From positions 1,054,001 to 1,118,000 of the forward strand of contig NZ_MTSD02000001.1 of the NCBI RefSeq assembly GCF_001995095.2: a stretch of DNA of 64,000 bases, in the 5' to 3' direction. The notes under the pieces were generated by a model. That model worked only from the letters and a program-made list of their open reading frames with translations. It had not been told where the DNA came from and searched no databases. Positions 37,047-47,219 of this stretch are shown here, piece by piece. A program made the translations under genes and the position numbers. Source of the stretch: Oceanospirillum linum (GTDB lineage: Bacteria; Pseudomonadota; Gammaproteobacteria; Pseudomonadales; Halomonadaceae). Within the stretch, counting starts at the first letter, position 1; each line of letters opens with the position of its first letter.

Positions 37047-37075
37047 AAAAAGGGAGGCTTAATCGCCTCCCTTTT
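37047..37075. terminator. Bidirectional terminator of nrdB and the deaminase gene
   Basis: AAAAGGGAGGC (37047-37057/8) and GCCTCCCTTTT (37065-37075) form a perfect 11-bp stem with T-runs on both strands. The deaminase stop codon lies in its loop. Confidence 0.9.
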
Positions 37076-37688
37076 CTGTTCCCTTCCAGGCCTGCACCAC
37101 CTTTCCCCGCATCTGAGCGGCACTCTTCTCAATACAGCGTCGGGCAAAATCCCGCCAGTAATCCTGGGTCTGCGCTTCTTCGACCGCTACTGCGGAGGCC
37201 AGGTTTCTCCATGCAGGAGGCAAAGGCGAATGGAAAGCACTGTGAAGGCGGGAAGCAAAACCACCCTCACGATCAGCCACCAGATAGCGAACCCGGCCAA
37301 TGCCGGATAATAAGATACGACCTGTGCACATCAGACAGGGTTCAAGGCTGACATATAGGGTTAACTCCCGACGATTCAGGTGAGCAAACTCCATTTCCAG
37401 TCGATCCAGCAACTGCATCTCTGCATGACGCTGGCTCTGGTAGCCTGTTGTCGGTTCAGCCCCCTCATCGATATCCCGAACAAAAACCTGATTCCGCGCG
37501 TCACACACTAACTCATTGTCAGCATTAACCAACACAGCACCGACGCCATAATTACCGGCAGAGTAAGCCAGAAAAGCCTGCTCACAACACAGATGCGCCC
37601 ACATATCATCCCGCAGGACATTGGCAGGCCGCAAACTCAGGGTTTGCTGCAACGTATCAAACCCCTGTGACTCTTGATTCTGATCCAT
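37059..37688 (-). CDS. Cytidine/deoxycytidylate-deaminase-like zinc enzyme
   Basis: Zinc-dependent deaminase fold: the HAE motif in RHAEMQLLDRL and PCxxC in SLEPCLMCTGRILLSGI are present, so it should be active. Substrate is not clear from sequence: tRNA adenosine deaminase TadA, guanine or cytosine deaminases share these motifs. The protein is longer than TadA, with an N-terminal extension of about 25 residues and a C-terminal region (PPAWRNLASAVAVEEA, DYWRDFARRCIEKS) unlike it, so a nucleoside or base deaminase is more likely. The 209-residue form starts at the ATG at 37688 after AAGG; an ATG at 37748 would add 20 residues. Confidence 0.8.
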   Translation of the reverse strand: MDQNQESQGFDTLQQTLSLRPANVLRDDMWAHLCCEQAFLAYSAGNYGVGAVLVNADNELVCDARNQVFVRDIDEGAEPTTGYQSQRHAEMQLLDRLEMEFAHLNRRELTLYVSLEPCLMCTGRILLSGIGRVRYLVADREGGFASRLHSAFHSPLPPAWRNLASAVAVEEAQTQDYWRDFARRCIEKSAAQMRGKVVQAWKGTEKGGD

Positions 37689-38036
37689 GATAAAGCGCCT
37701 TGTTGATAACATGCCTGCCCAGAGGCTAGCAGCGAAGCCTTTAAACAAAGAGGCTACAGGCCATATCTTTAGTCTAATAACCGTTTATCTTTCAAGACAA
37801 AAACAAAATAAATATACATATAAAACAGTAAGTTATAAAAAACAATACTATAAAAAAGTCTTCTAATATTAAAAAACTCAGTACAGGATCAACGTTCTCA
37901 GTGCTTTCCTCCTATACAATGCAATCGTTACGGTTTAATCACATAAAAATAACAAAAAAGCACACAAAAAAGCACACAAAAACCCTACGTTATAAAAACA
38001 GTATTCTCAAATGACTTGTTAAGGACGTGAAAGCTC

Positions 38037-39659
38037 ATGGAAATTCGTCACTGGCCAGTGGCACGTAAACTCGCACTGCTAATCGGGTTGCTCTTTGCCA
38101 CACTCACTCTGGTAGAACTGAACTCTCTTTATCGTTTGTATGATGAACTCCTCACTGCCCGTAAGGTTCAGGTGCAGGAGCAGGTGCAGTCTGCTGCCAG
38201 CCTGATAGAGCACTATCAGAAACAAAGCGCCCAACTGGGTGATGCAGAAGCCAGAAAGCAGGCATTAGCAGCCGTTGCTTCTCTTCGCTACGGTAAGAAT
38301 GGTTACTTCTGGATCAACGACATGCAACATAAGCTGGTGATGCATCCTATTAAGGCGGATCTCATTGGTAAAGACATGACAGATGTTCGTGATCCTTCAG
38401 GCAAGCTTCACTGGCAGGAGATGATACGTGTCGCTAAAAATCAGGGGGAAGGCTTTGTCGATTACACCTACCTGGGGCCTCAGTTTGATGCGCCTGAGGA
38501 TAAGGTTTCCTATGTAAAAGGTATACCGGATTGGGGCTGGGTGATCGGCAGCGGTGTTTACCTGAGCGATGTTGCAGAAATTTTCTGGGCCGCACTCACC
38601 GAAACGCTACTCTTTCAGGTCATTCTGTTTAGCCTGGCAATCTGGGGCAGCATCGTCATGGTACGCAACATTACCCGACCACTGAATCGTATGCTGGACA
38701 TCGTCCGCTTTATCGCCGCCGGAGATATGACTCACACCATCGGCCTGAAACGCCGTGATGAGATCGGACAACTCGCTGACGAGGTGGACGCAATGACTCA
38801 CTCCCTGAGAACCGTACTGACCGATGTCGAGCTCGCAGCGGAGCAGCTTCGCTCCCATACCGGAGCGATGAGCCAAAACAGTGAAGAGACCCGCCATGGA
38901 ATGGATCGCCAGTTCAGTGAAGTCGATAAGCTCGCTTCAGCGATGACTGAGATGTCATCGACTATTCAGGAAGTCGCCCGCAACGCAACCGATACGGCAG
39001 AGTCCACCCGGGAAGCCAGTCAGCAAGCAGAAACAGGCCAAAATGAGGTTCAGGAGACGGTCAATGCCATTGAGCTTTTATCCCAACACGTTTCCGAAGC
39101 CGGAGATGTAATGGGCAAGTTAAGTGAGCAGACCGACAAGATTGGAGAGGTGATCAATGTTATCCGTGAGATTTCCGATCAAACCAACCTGCTGGCACTG
39201 AACGCAGCAATTGAGGCAGCCCGGGCCGGTGAAGCCGGACGAGGCTTTGCTGTAGTGGCTGATGAGGTACGCAATCTGGCAAGCCGTACACAGGGCTCTA
39301 CCGGCGAGATTCAACATATCATTGAGCAGCTTCAGCTACAGGCCTCTAACGCCAACCGTACCATGGGGCAAAGCAGCCATGAAGCCCAAAGCAGCGTCGA
39401 GCAGATGGTACGTGCCGGTGCTGATCTGGACGCGATCGTCGAACATATCCGTCATGTCAGTGACATGAGTACTCAGATCGCATCTGCAGCAGAACAGCAA
39501 AGCTCTGTTGCGGAAGAAATTAATCATAACTTGTTCGATATTCGTACGATCTCTCAGGATGTACTTGATCGTGCTGCAACAATAGCCAGCAGTAGCCAGG
39601 ATATTGCGGGTATGGCAGACAGCCTGGGACAGAGGCTAAGCCGGTTCCGCCTGAATTAA
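38037..39659 (+). CDS. Methyl-accepting chemotaxis protein with single Cache domain
   Basis: Chemoreceptor of 540 residues. First transmembrane helix at about 10-30, periplasmic sCache_2-type domain ([29 protein letters not shown], about 80-190), second helix at about 190-212, HAMP ([20 protein letters not shown]), and a cytoplasmic signalling coiled coil with the hairpin tip [41 protein letters not shown] (the piece is recognised by the E-x-x-A-R pattern). It signals to CheA/CheW. Ligand unknown; such Cache domains often bind small organic acids. Upstream is AT-rich with a duplicated AAAAAAGCACACA (37964-37990). A terminator follows at 39713. Confidence 0.95.
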   Translation: MEIRHWPVARKLALLIGLLFATLTLVELNSLYRLYDELLTARKVQVQEQVQSAASLIEHYQKQSAQLGDAEARKQALAAVASLRYGKNGYFWINDMQHKLVMHPIKADLIGKDMTDVRDPSGKLHWQEMIRVAKNQGEGFVDYTYLGPQFDAPEDKVSYVKGIPDWGWVIGSGVYLSDVAEIFWAALTETLLFQVILFSLAIWGSIVMVRNITRPLNRMLDIVRFIAAGDMTHTIGLKRRDEIGQLADEVDAMTHSLRTVLTDVELAAEQLRSHTGAMSQNSEETRHGMDRQFSEVDKLASAMTEMSSTIQEVARNATDTAESTREASQQAETGQNEVQETVNAIELLSQHVSEAGDVMGKLSEQTDKIGEVINVIREISDQTNLLALNAAIEAARAGEAGRGFAVVADEVRNLASRTQGSTGEIQHIIEQLQLQASNANRTMGQSSHEAQSSVEQMVRAGADLDAIVEHIRHVSDMSTQIASAAEQQSSVAEEINHNLFDIRTISQDVLDRAATIASSSQDIAGMADSLGQRLSRFRLN

Positions 39660-39712
39660 GTATTTTTAATAATGCACCGGGCCCCATAAAAGACTTACGC
39701 CGGAGGAAACCT

Positions 39713-39741
39713 AAAACGGTGACGCTTTGTCACCGTTTTTT
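39713..39741 (+). terminator. Terminator after the Cache chemoreceptor
   Basis: AAAACGGTGAC and GTCACCGTTTT form a stem around five bases, followed by T. Confidence 0.9.
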
Positions 39742-39835
39742 CGTTAAAGCGCATCAGAAAGTCAGGTATCATAACGTCTGGAACTCCATCCAAAGGATGG
39801 CTGATTATTGATATCAAGTACCGAGTAACAGGGAT

Positions 39836-40240
39836 ATGCAGATCTATCGTGTTTATCAGCACCCCCAGCGTGGTTATGCCGCCATCACATCCGGATTTAA
39901 CTGGACTGCAGCTCTATTCTCTCTGATCTGGACGTTGTCAAATAACCTATGGGGCCCAAGCTTCCTTCTCTTTCTCGGTTGGAGTACATCCATTGCCGGA
40001 ATATTTATCGCTGGCATGATGGGTCTGCCAATGGTTTCAATGACATTTGTCGGGCTAGCAGTACTTATGCCGCTGTGGGCAGGTATGAATGCTATGAAAT
40101 GGCTGGATCAGGGGCTTCAGAAGCAAGGCTACAATCTGGTGAATAAAGTCCGTGCCCAGACCTCCCAGGGTGCGATTATGACCACTCAGCGTAAGTTAGA
40201 CCCAACTGCAGCCCGGAAGCGCAGCGCCAGCCGGAGATAA
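39836..40240 (+). CDS. DUF2628 membrane protein
   Basis: A 134-residue protein with the DUF2628 opening (YRVYQHPQRGYAAITSGFNWTAALFSLIWTLSNNLW) and two or three hydrophobic segments (about 25-45, 47-66, 69-90). The C-terminal third is basic (KVRAQTSQ, TAARKRSASRR). Function of the family is unknown. AGGGAT precedes the ATG. The next gene begins three bases after the stop, so the two are co-transcribed. Confidence 0.8.
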   Translation: MQIYRVYQHPQRGYAAITSGFNWTAALFSLIWTLSNNLWGPSFLLFLGWSTSIAGIFIAGMMGLPMVSMTFVGLAVLMPLWAGMNAMKWLDQGLQKQGYNLVNKVRAQTSQGAIMTTQRKLDPTAARKRSASRR

Positions 40241-40242
40241 CT

Positions 40243-41316
40243 TTGTCCAGGCCGCAATTTAAAAGTCCCCTTAAAGCCTTCTTACATTTTCTACTACGAT
40301 CTTTACTGATAAGCCTGCTCTGCCAGCAGGCCCATGCCCAATGGGGGCTGATTGTGCCTGAAACAAACAGCCCCACCCCTGACAGGAATACATCTGAAAA
40401 ACAAACAACACCGGATGAATTTGAACTGATCAGGAAAGGGGTGGCCCAAAGCCGGAACCTCTTGGGCCAAACCGCATCGACCATAGGTTTTGGTTTGGAC
40501 TCCCTATTCGGCGCCCCCAACAAAAATCAGCCTAACGAAAGCGCTATTACACTCCGCTCCGGACTTGAGATTCAGGACTCAGGCCTACTGACCCAAATAA
40601 ACACCCTAAGCTTCCAGGCTGATCTGCCAACAGCCAGTAGCAAATTACAACTTTTGGCCAGACTTGGAGATGAACATGAACTGGAGAACCGAAGTACTAA
40701 CGTCCAAACAGAGCAAACACCTGAACCCTTTGAATCCCGGATACTGAAAGCCGATAAAGCAGGAATCTTTCTCCGGTATATTTACCAGCATCCTGAATCA
40801 CTATGGCAAACCACGTTTGATAACGGCTTTCAATTTACCCCTCATTCCTTAGCTCTGGAACCTGTCAGTTATTTACGTATCGGGCAAACATTTCTGTCGG
40901 GAACATGGCAGATCCGTCCTGTACCTGTGATCTACTGGGCTGAAAGTTCAGGCTTAGGAACCGGTATTGCCCTGCATACCCTGAAACCAATTGATGCGAT
41001 TACCAGCCTGCAACACACAACAGGGGTTAACTATCTGTTCGATGAGCAGATGGCCTACTACCAACACGGGTGGCAGCTGGTCCAGGCTTTTACTCAGGAT
41101 TTACGAGCCACCAGTAACATCACCTTCTACTCGACCAACCGTGCCGGACACCTAATTGATGAAGCCAAAATCAGTGCAACCCTAAGGCGAAGAATCGACA
41201 GTGACTGGCTGTTTTTCAGCGTAACACCAGCCGATACGCTATCATCTGAAAACAATTATAAAAGTAACCTTAGTATTACATTTCAGCTGGAAGCCAAATT
41301 TGGTGTCCAATACTGA
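40243..41316 (+). CDS. Putative outer-membrane beta-barrel protein, unknown family
   Basis: A 357-residue protein with a signal peptide (basic start, LLRSLLISLLCQQAHAQ, cut after AHA near residue 32). After a polar linker of about 60 residues, alternating strands continue to the end: LTQINTLSFQADL, KLQLLARLG, GIFLRYIYQH, YLRIGQTFLSG, and the last strand ends FGVQY, an aromatic C terminus as in many barrels. I do not recognise a named family. TTG start at 40243 with GGAG seven bases before, three bases after the DUF2628 stop. It converges with the MalY-like gene only 16 bases away. Confidence 0.6.
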   Translation: MSRPQFKSPLKAFLHFLLRSLLISLLCQQAHAQWGLIVPETNSPTPDRNTSEKQTTPDEFELIRKGVAQSRNLLGQTASTIGFGLDSLFGAPNKNQPNESAITLRSGLEIQDSGLLTQINTLSFQADLPTASSKLQLLARLGDEHELENRSTNVQTEQTPEPFESRILKADKAGIFLRYIYQHPESLWQTTFDNGFQFTPHSLALEPVSYLRIGQTFLSGTWQIRPVPVIYWAESSGLGTGIALHTLKPIDAITSLQHTTGVNYLFDEQMAYYQHGWQLVQAFTQDLRATSNITFYSTNRAGHLIDEAKISATLRRRIDSDWLFFSVTPADTLSSENNYKSNLSITFQLEAKFGVQY

Positions 41317-41332
41317 ATATGCATACCTGTAT

Positions 41333-42517
41333 TTAATTTAATATCTGATCCAGCCGCTCCAAGGCCCGGTCAAGCTGAGCAAGAGAGCAGCCAAAGTTGA
41401 GCCGCGCAAAACCCGGCAAGCCAAAGTCAGCTCCCTCTGATAGGGCGACACCGGTTTCTTTCAGCAGCCATTGAGCGGGCTTCTCCTGCCCGGTTGCTCT
41501 AAGATCCAGCCAGGCGAGATAGGTTGCTTCCGGGAACTTAAGATCGACCTGCTGCTTGCCTTCAGCCCAGCGCATAAGACGGTTTCTGTTTTGCGCCAGA
41601 TAACATACCAACTGCTCGCGCCAGACAGCACCATTACGATAAGCCGCTTCAGCCGCCACAAAGCCCAACAGATTCACATCCGGCATAAAGCCCTGAATAG
41701 AGTGCTTAAAATCAAGACGTAGCTTATGGTCCGGAATAACAGCGGCAGAACAGGCAAGGCCTGCAATATTAAACGTTTTACTGGGAGCCAGAAGTGTAAT
41801 GGTACGAGCGGCAATTTCAGGGTTCAGGCTGGCAAGCGGAATATGCCGACGGCTCTTATCCAGCACCAGGTCACAATGAATTTCATCGGAACAGACCACA
41901 AGGTCATTTTTAACAATAAAGTTCGATAATTGCTGTAACTCCTCTCTGGAAAACACTCTCCCTGTTGGATTGTGGGGATTACAAAACATAAATAGCCGGG
42001 TATTAGATTTAAGCTGAGCCTGCATCGCCTCCAGATCCAGAGACCATCTCGGCCCTTCACGCATGGGTACAGCCTGAAGCTGTTTGTGAGTACGTTCTGC
42101 CACCTTCAGAAACGGCGGATAAACAGGTATATGGGTCATCACCGCCGAGCCTGCTTCGCCAAAAGTTCGAGCCACCGCATGCAAGCCCCCCACCAGACCC
42201 GGTAACCAAACGATCCATTTCGGATCAATCTGCCAATTATGCTGGGTTGCGTACCAATGACAGAAAGCGTCTGTCATGCCTGCAGAAACCTTACCGTAGC
42301 CAAAAACGCCATGTTCCACCCGCTCTTTCAGCGCATCCAGTACCGCCGGAGGTGAAACAAAATCCATATCAGCCACCCACATAGGAATAATATCCCGCCC
42401 CTGACGCTCCGCTTCCTGCTGGTAACGCCGCCACTTATCACTATCTGTATTTTCCCGTGCGACAGGTTGATCGAAGTTAAAAAGTGGTTCACAGGGCTCA
42501 GTCCGTTTTGCTGTCAT
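41333..42517 (-). CDS. patB: MalY/PatB family PLP-dependent C-S lyase
   Basis: Fold-type I PLP enzyme that cleaves C-S bonds such as cystathionine, giving homocysteine, pyruvate and ammonia; some members are aminotransferases. Motifs: IPMWVADMDFVSPPAV near residue 45, GVFGYGKV, CNPHNPTGRVFSREEL for substrate and PLP, SDEIHCDL with the cofactor Asp, and the Schiff-base lysine in LLAPSKTFNIAGL. Length 394 residues is normal. The ATG follows GGAGC. The window also has metR, but this gene is not next to it. Exact substrate is open; the symbol follows the family name. Confidence 0.88.
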   Translation of the reverse strand: MTAKRTEPCEPLFNFDQPVARENTDSDKWRRYQQEAERQGRDIIPMWVADMDFVSPPAVLDALKERVEHGVFGYGKVSAGMTDAFCHWYATQHNWQIDPKWIVWLPGLVGGLHAVARTFGEAGSAVMTHIPVYPPFLKVAERTHKQLQAVPMREGPRWSLDLEAMQAQLKSNTRLFMFCNPHNPTGRVFSREELQQLSNFIVKNDLVVCSDEIHCDLVLDKSRRHIPLASLNPEIAARTITLLAPSKTFNIAGLACSAAVIPDHKLRLDFKHSIQGFMPDVNLLGFVAAEAAYRNGAVWREQLVCYLAQNRNRLMRWAEGKQQVDLKFPEATYLAWLDLRATGQEKPAQWLLKETGVALSEGADFGLPGFARLNFGCSLAQLDRALERLDQILN

Positions 42518-42739
42518 ATCAGCTCCGAAATAATCAATATTAGGGCAGGTTTAGAGTGGGTCAGATTGAACAGCGGGCTTAGCAGCCTAGTTTTACAAGC
42601 AACAGTTGCTATACTCACCGCCCGTTACACGTTGAGACTACAACAGGCTAACCCTGAGAGCATAAAAAGGTAAAGCCTGACATTCTGCAATCGAGATATG
42701 CCTGGTGATAATGCCAGATAACTTGGACAAGAGTTCACT

Positions 42740-43183
42740 ATGAGCACAGTAAAAACCACTTATCCGCAAATTGAAGATTTTTATGGGTTATCCACATGGT
42801 TTGAGCTGGCCCAGGGCGATGAAGCTTTATTGGTAAGAATCTTAGCGGACACTGCAGGTCTGAAAGGCTGGCTCAGTCGCCCTCAGCACGACCAGTTAAG
42901 TAGCGCACTGTTGGTCGATGTGGAGCATGCCGGTGAGTTACAAAGTTTTGATCGGGCTGCCGTTTACCTGCTCAGTCAGATGCCCCGGTTCATAGGCCCT
43001 ATAGACGAAGCAAGCTGGTTACAATGGCTGAAGCAGTGGCAGGTTATTCATAAAGATAAAACCCCAGCTGAACAACTGGACGCACTGCCTGACCGGTTTG
43101 ATCTGCACCATGCTGAACCGATAATGGCTCAGTTACTGGCAAACCAGAAAGAGAAGATTATTCCGTTGACGATAAAAAGCTGA
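42740..43183 (+). CDS. Hypothetical protein
   Basis: 147 residues, acidic-neutral, no signal peptide or membrane segment, several short helices (LAQGDEALLVRILADTAGLKGWLS, EASWLQWLKQWQVIH). No motif I can name. An acceptable ribosome site (GACAAGAG) precedes the ATG and codon use is like its neighbours, so it is probably a real gene. It stands alone, between the divergent MalY-like gene and the convergent trmH. Confidence 0.65.
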   Translation: MSTVKTTYPQIEDFYGLSTWFELAQGDEALLVRILADTAGLKGWLSRPQHDQLSSALLVDVEHAGELQSFDRAAVYLLSQMPRFIGPIDEASWLQWLKQWQVIHKDKTPAEQLDALPDRFDLHHAEPIMAQLLANQKEKIIPLTIKS

Positions 43184-43298
43184 TCAGGCCGACTTAAACG
43201 GGGTAACATCCTGATTCAGCCTTCAATGACCCAGTCCCTGAACGGAATACTGACGGGCAATCCGGCAAAGCGGTCTCCGGGCACAGGCTTATTTCCGT

Positions 43299-44048
43299 CT
43301 ACAGCCCGGCTTTATCCTCTTCAGCCAGAGCCGCTTTTACCGCTTGCCGTTTTTCTCGGGCTTCATCCCGGATCACTTTCACGGACTGATACCATTCAGA
43401 GGGATTTTCGATATCGCCATCTTCAGCCAGTCCCGGGTACGCAAGATTACGTTCTTTACAGAACTGGGCAATCTTGGGCTGAGCCCACTCAAACAGCGTT
43501 GTCTCATATTCATCAGGTGGCATACGGGAGGCGTCATACAAGCCCGCTTGCTCACGCTGCCGCTGGGCTTCTGACAAAATAATGGCCGCGGCCACCGAGA
43601 CATTATAAGACTCCACCATCCCCATCATGGGGATCATAATATGCTCATCTGCCAGCTCCGCAGCAGTATCACTGACGCCATACTTCTCTGCGCCCATCAG
43701 AATAGCGCAGGGCTGAGTGTAATCCAGCTGACGATAGTCCACGACACGATCAGTAAAAGTCGCCGCATAAACCTTAAAACCTTCAGACTGCAGCTTTTTT
43801 ATCGGTTTATCCACGCCATCATACAGGTGAACCTTTACCCAGCTATGACTGCCCTTAGCAGTTCCATGATACGTACCGTAACCGCCATCCGGGTCCGCGG
43901 AATGAACATGGTGAACACCAACAGCATCACAGGTCCGTACAATAGCTGACAGGTTACGGGGTTTATGTACGTTATCGGTAATCACGGTCAGATCAGGCTG
44001 GCGACGATTCAGTACCGCTTTAATTTTGGCGAAGCGCTCAGGACTCAC
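43299..44048 (-). CDS. trmH: tRNA (guanosine-18-2'-O)-methyltransferase
   Basis: SPOUT-class enzyme that methylates the ribose of G18 in the D-loop of tRNA using S-adenosylmethionine. Motif 1 is in NVHKPRNLSAIVRTCDAVGV, motif 2 in AILMGAEKYGVSD, and motif 3 in IPMMGMVESYNVSVAAAIILSEAQRQR, the knot that binds cofactor. The extra C-terminal region (SRMPPDEYETTLFEW and on) is the typical TrmH extension. Length 249 residues. It is the last clear gene before the membrane-protein gene upstream, 81 bases away on the same strand. Confidence 0.93.
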   Translation of the reverse strand: MSPERFAKIKAVLNRRQPDLTVITDNVHKPRNLSAIVRTCDAVGVHHVHSADPDGGYGTYHGTAKGSHSWVKVHLYDGVDKPIKKLQSEGFKVYAATFTDRVVDYRQLDYTQPCAILMGAEKYGVSDTAAELADEHIMIPMMGMVESYNVSVAAAIILSEAQRQREQAGLYDASRMPPDEYETTLFEWAQPKIAQFCKERNLAYPGLAEDGDIENPSEWYQSVKVIRDEAREKRQAVKAALAEEDKAGL

Positions 44049-44129
44049 GCATTTTTCCTCTCATCAGATCATCTCAGTCGTTATCGGCAATACTTTTACT
44101 CAGGTCAGCAGACACAAAAGCAGCAAAGA

Positions 44130-44576
44130 TTATGCGGACTGCAAACTCCCTGCCCATTCCACTCCTGTCAGCATAATCACAACCCCCAATAACATCTGCA
44201 TCACCAGCAATACCTGAATCTGGCTGTTGCGTTTTTTTGCACCGGCCCAATTAACACTGCGGGCAGCTTGACGTAAATCCACCATACGCAGCCAGAAAAG
44301 CGGAACCTGAAGCAGCCAAAGCCCTGCCACCAGTAGCCAGTACACGACCGTTGGCGGTGTGGAAAAAGTCAGCAAAAAAGGTGACAGCACTAAAATCAGC
44401 AACCCTGGCAGCGACAACGCCTGCTGAATCGTTAATGCCGAAATCCTCTGACTATAGCCTGCCTCAGGATAGCGGGCAGCCGGTGCCAGAAGCTCGGAGA
44501 AAAAAGCATAGATTGCAGGCAATAAAACCAAGGCCAACGCCAAAACAAACAGCGAAGTATTTAACATGAGTTCCAA
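44130..44576 (-). CDS. Four-helix membrane protein of unknown function
   Basis: 148 residues, with hydrophobic segments at about 6-26, 52-72, 78-97 and 120-140, and a conserved-looking loop PAARYPEAGYSQRISALT. It is probably an inner-membrane protein. No family recognised. The start is TTG at 44576 with AAGGA six bases before; an ATG three codons on (44567) is the alternative. It lies upstream of trmH on the same strand. Confidence 0.6.
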   Translation of the reverse strand: MELMLNTSLFVLALALVLLPAIYAFFSELLAPAARYPEAGYSQRISALTIQQALSLPGLLILVLSPFLLTFSTPPTVVYWLLVAGLWLLQVPLFWLRMVDLRQAARSVNWAGAKKRNSQIQVLLVMQMLLGVVIMLTGVEWAGSLQSA

Positions 44577-44719
44577 TGGAAATCCTTAAGACAGATCTGG
44601 AAATAAAAGAGCTGGTAACATCAGCAAGCGGCCAACTGAAAGGTCGGCAATATTTGATTATAAATCAGAGCATTGAACAGATGGGGGTATTTTTTTAGAG
44701 TTCAATCACAGTTTATACC

Positions 44720-47206
44720 TTAACGCCGGGAAGATGGCTCCAGTTGCACTCTCACTCGCTTGATATGCCCCTGCTGATCAAGCGCAACTAACTCATAGTC
44801 TCCTGGCTCATGAAAGGTTACCGGGAGATCTCCACCAGGCTCCGTTCGCCCCTGATGTCGCCCATTAAGAAACCAGTCTCTTTCCCCCAGACCACCAACA
44901 GAGGACACGACAAGCTGTAATGGTTGCGGCTGGTCTCGCTGGGACTCCGGCTGCAACAGGCGTTCGCCATTTTTCAGGCCGATAATATGCAGCGGAGCCG
45001 ACATCAGGCTATCAGTCTCACAGCCTTGAGCCAATGGTGGCAACTGCTCAGTTAAACGCCAGCGCCGGGGAATCCAGGGTTCAGTGGGTTGCGGCCACAA
45101 AGCCAGCCGCCGCCTGAGAATAGAACCTCTTGCCGGAAGGCAGCCCGCGCTAAGACGCTCACCATTTTCATTCAGCCGAATAGTTAAAGGGTTAGGTAAT
45201 AAGCCATCCATTGCGTCATCACGCAGAGTTGGCGGCACCTGTTTACGAATAACCCAGGCCTGATGCGCCACATGGCAGTGTTCCGAAGCCGTTTCTTCCG
45301 ACAAAAGCCCCAGAGGCCAGCAAATACTCTGCATACTGACCCCGTCAGGCATAGGGCCCCATACCGGGTCAGGGTCGAGAAAGTCCTGAATCCTAAACAA
45401 TATTGGCAATGCGGTTATGGCACCAAAATACCCTGGAGCAGGAGTACCATCCGGCCGCCCCACCCAAACCCCTATTGTCAGCTTTGGCGTAACACCAACA
45501 GCCCAGGCATCCCGGAAGCCATAGCTGGTACCGGTTTTCCAGGCGATACCGGGTGCATGAGTGCGAATCGAGGGATTATGGGTCTGATCCGGACGGGCAT
45601 TACGTAACAGACGGGCAACCACCCAGCTGGTCTCCCCTGATATCAGCCAGCGGCTGTCAGTATCCATCTGTTCCTGACTTGGCTGAAACAAAGCTGTCAG
45701 CGGTTTCACCTGCCCTTTGTTTGCCAGACCACTATAAAGCGTCACCAGATCCCAGAGATTAAAACCGCCGCCGCCCAGTGCCATCGCCAGATTAGGCCGA
45801 CTGCCCGCAGGCATGCGGTAGGGCGTTCGCACATTAGCCAGGGCAGCAGCAAAACGCTCGGGGGTCAGTGCTTCCAGAACCTGAACCACGGGCAGATTCA
45901 GCGACTGACGCAGTGCTGTATGCGTATCAACAGCACCTGAAAAAGCCCGGGCAAAGTTCTCCGGCTGGTACTCTTTCTGATAGCGAGGTGTATCCCGCAA
46001 TAAACTGGCAGAGTGTATAACCCCCGCCTCCAGAGCCAGCCCATAGATAAAAGGCTTGAGTGTTGAGCCGGGAGAGCGTATTGCCTGTACCATATCCACA
46101 TGACCAAAGCGCTGCTGATTGAGGAAGTCCGCCGACCCCACATAAGCGACCACCTCACCAGTGGCATTGTCTGCCACCAAAATTGCAGCCGAATGCCCCT
46201 TAGGGTAAAGCTGAATATCCTCCTGCAGCAGCGTTTGCAGTTCCGCCTGAATATCTGCATCCAGAGTGGTTTGAATCACGGCCCGATCCGGATATTGCTG
46301 ATGCAGCTTGCGAGCTAAAAGTGGGGCCAGTATGGGCATATCCGGTTGCCAGGCCGCCACAGCTTCCAGCTTAGCACGCTCAAAAGCCTGGCGATCAATC
46401 ACGCCAAAATCGTAAAGGCGCTGTAATACCTTATCCCGGGCAGCCTGAGCCCGTTCAGGGTAACGGTCCGGCCGCAGCCTTGAAGGTGCTTGGGGCAGCA
46501 CAGCCAGAAGAGCGCTTTGTGCCAAAGAAAGCTCAGATGCAGAGCGATCCAGATAAAGACGACTGGCCGCTTCAACGCCCTCGATGACACCTCCCATAGG
46601 CACATAATTGAGATAAAGGGTCAGGATATCCTCTTTACTCAGATGCCACTCCAGCTGAACAGCCCGCAGCACCTGGTGCAATTTTCCGCCTAAGCTACGC
46701 CGGTGGGGGTCTAACCGGCGTGCCACCTGCATGGTGATGGTTGAGCCACCGGATACAATGCAGCCACAGCGCCAGTTCTGCCAGGCGGCACGGACTACCG
46801 AGAATGGGTTGAAGCCCGGATGATAATAGAACCAACGATCTTCATAGTTAATCACCGCCTTGAGATAATCCGGTGCAACATCACCCAGCCCGACCTGGTA
46901 ACGCCAGAGGCCTTTATGATCGGGAAAAGCCCTTAAAGGTCTTTTATACCGATCCACCACAGCCTGAGCAAAACCAAGCTCTCCGGCTTTAGGAGCCCCT
47001 TCACGTTCAGATAACGCGCCTCTCTTCGGTAATACATCAGAAAGCGGATAAATACGATCTAATACCCCGAGGCTGAGCATCGTCAGGAGACAACAAAAAA
47101 GCAGCAGGCCGGAAAGGCCTGCTACCCATGGATGTCGGCCCGCAACAAGGTTAAGGCGTTGACTAAACCGATCATAGTGACTAAATATGGAGCGCCAGCA
47201 AGTCAA
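44720..47206 (-). CDS. pbpC: Penicillin-binding protein 1C
   Basis: Bifunctional peptidoglycan synthase anchored in the inner membrane. Order: one transmembrane helix (VAGLSGLLLFCCLLTMLSLG), GT51 glycosyltransferase (EDRWFYYHPGFNPFSVVRAAW, SGGSTITMQVARRL), transpeptidase with SPGSTLKP (SxxK), SLN in RQSLNLPVVQ and KTGTSYGFRDAWAVG, and the PBP1C-specific C-terminal domain. It ends at residue 828. The frame is open upstream to 47341 inside the macroglobulin gene; the TTG at 47206, 16 bases after that gene's stop, is the most likely start, but it has a weak ribosome site and the start is uncertain. It follows the macroglobulin gene as in the E. coli yfhM-pbpC pair. Confidence 0.93.
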   Translation of the reverse strand: MTCWRSIFSHYDRFSQRLNLVAGRHPWVAGLSGLLLFCCLLTMLSLGVLDRIYPLSDVLPKRGALSEREGAPKAGELGFAQAVVDRYKRPLRAFPDHKGLWRYQVGLGDVAPDYLKAVINYEDRWFYYHPGFNPFSVVRAAWQNWRCGCIVSGGSTITMQVARRLDPHRRSLGGKLHQVLRAVQLEWHLSKEDILTLYLNYVPMGGVIEGVEAASRLYLDRSASELSLAQSALLAVLPQAPSRLRPDRYPERAQAARDKVLQRLYDFGVIDRQAFERAKLEAVAAWQPDMPILAPLLARKLHQQYPDRAVIQTTLDADIQAELQTLLQEDIQLYPKGHSAAILVADNATGEVVAYVGSADFLNQQRFGHVDMVQAIRSPGSTLKPFIYGLALEAGVIHSASLLRDTPRYQKEYQPENFARAFSGAVDTHTALRQSLNLPVVQVLEALTPERFAAALANVRTPYRMPAGSRPNLAMALGGGGFNLWDLVTLYSGLANKGQVKPLTALFQPSQEQMDTDSRWLISGETSWVVARLLRNARPDQTHNPSIRTHAPGIAWKTGTSYGFRDAWAVGVTPKLTIGVWVGRPDGTPAPGYFGAITALPILFRIQDFLDPDPVWGPMPDGVSMQSICWPLGLLSEETASEHCHVAHQAWVIRKQVPPTLRDDAMDGLLPNPLTIRLNENGERLSAGCLPARGSILRRRLALWPQPTEPWIPRRWRLTEQLPPLAQGCETDSLMSAPLHIIGLKNGERLLQPESQRDQPQPLQLVVSSVGGLGERDWFLNGRHQGRTEPGGDLPVTFHEPGDYELVALDQQGHIKRVRVQLEPSSRR

Positions 47207-47219
47207 GTCTGTCGCACCG

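Noticed and set aside
37964-37990. Duplicated AAAAAAGCACACA before the Cache chemoreceptor
   Set aside because: Two copies in an AT-rich region; too short and simple to support an element.
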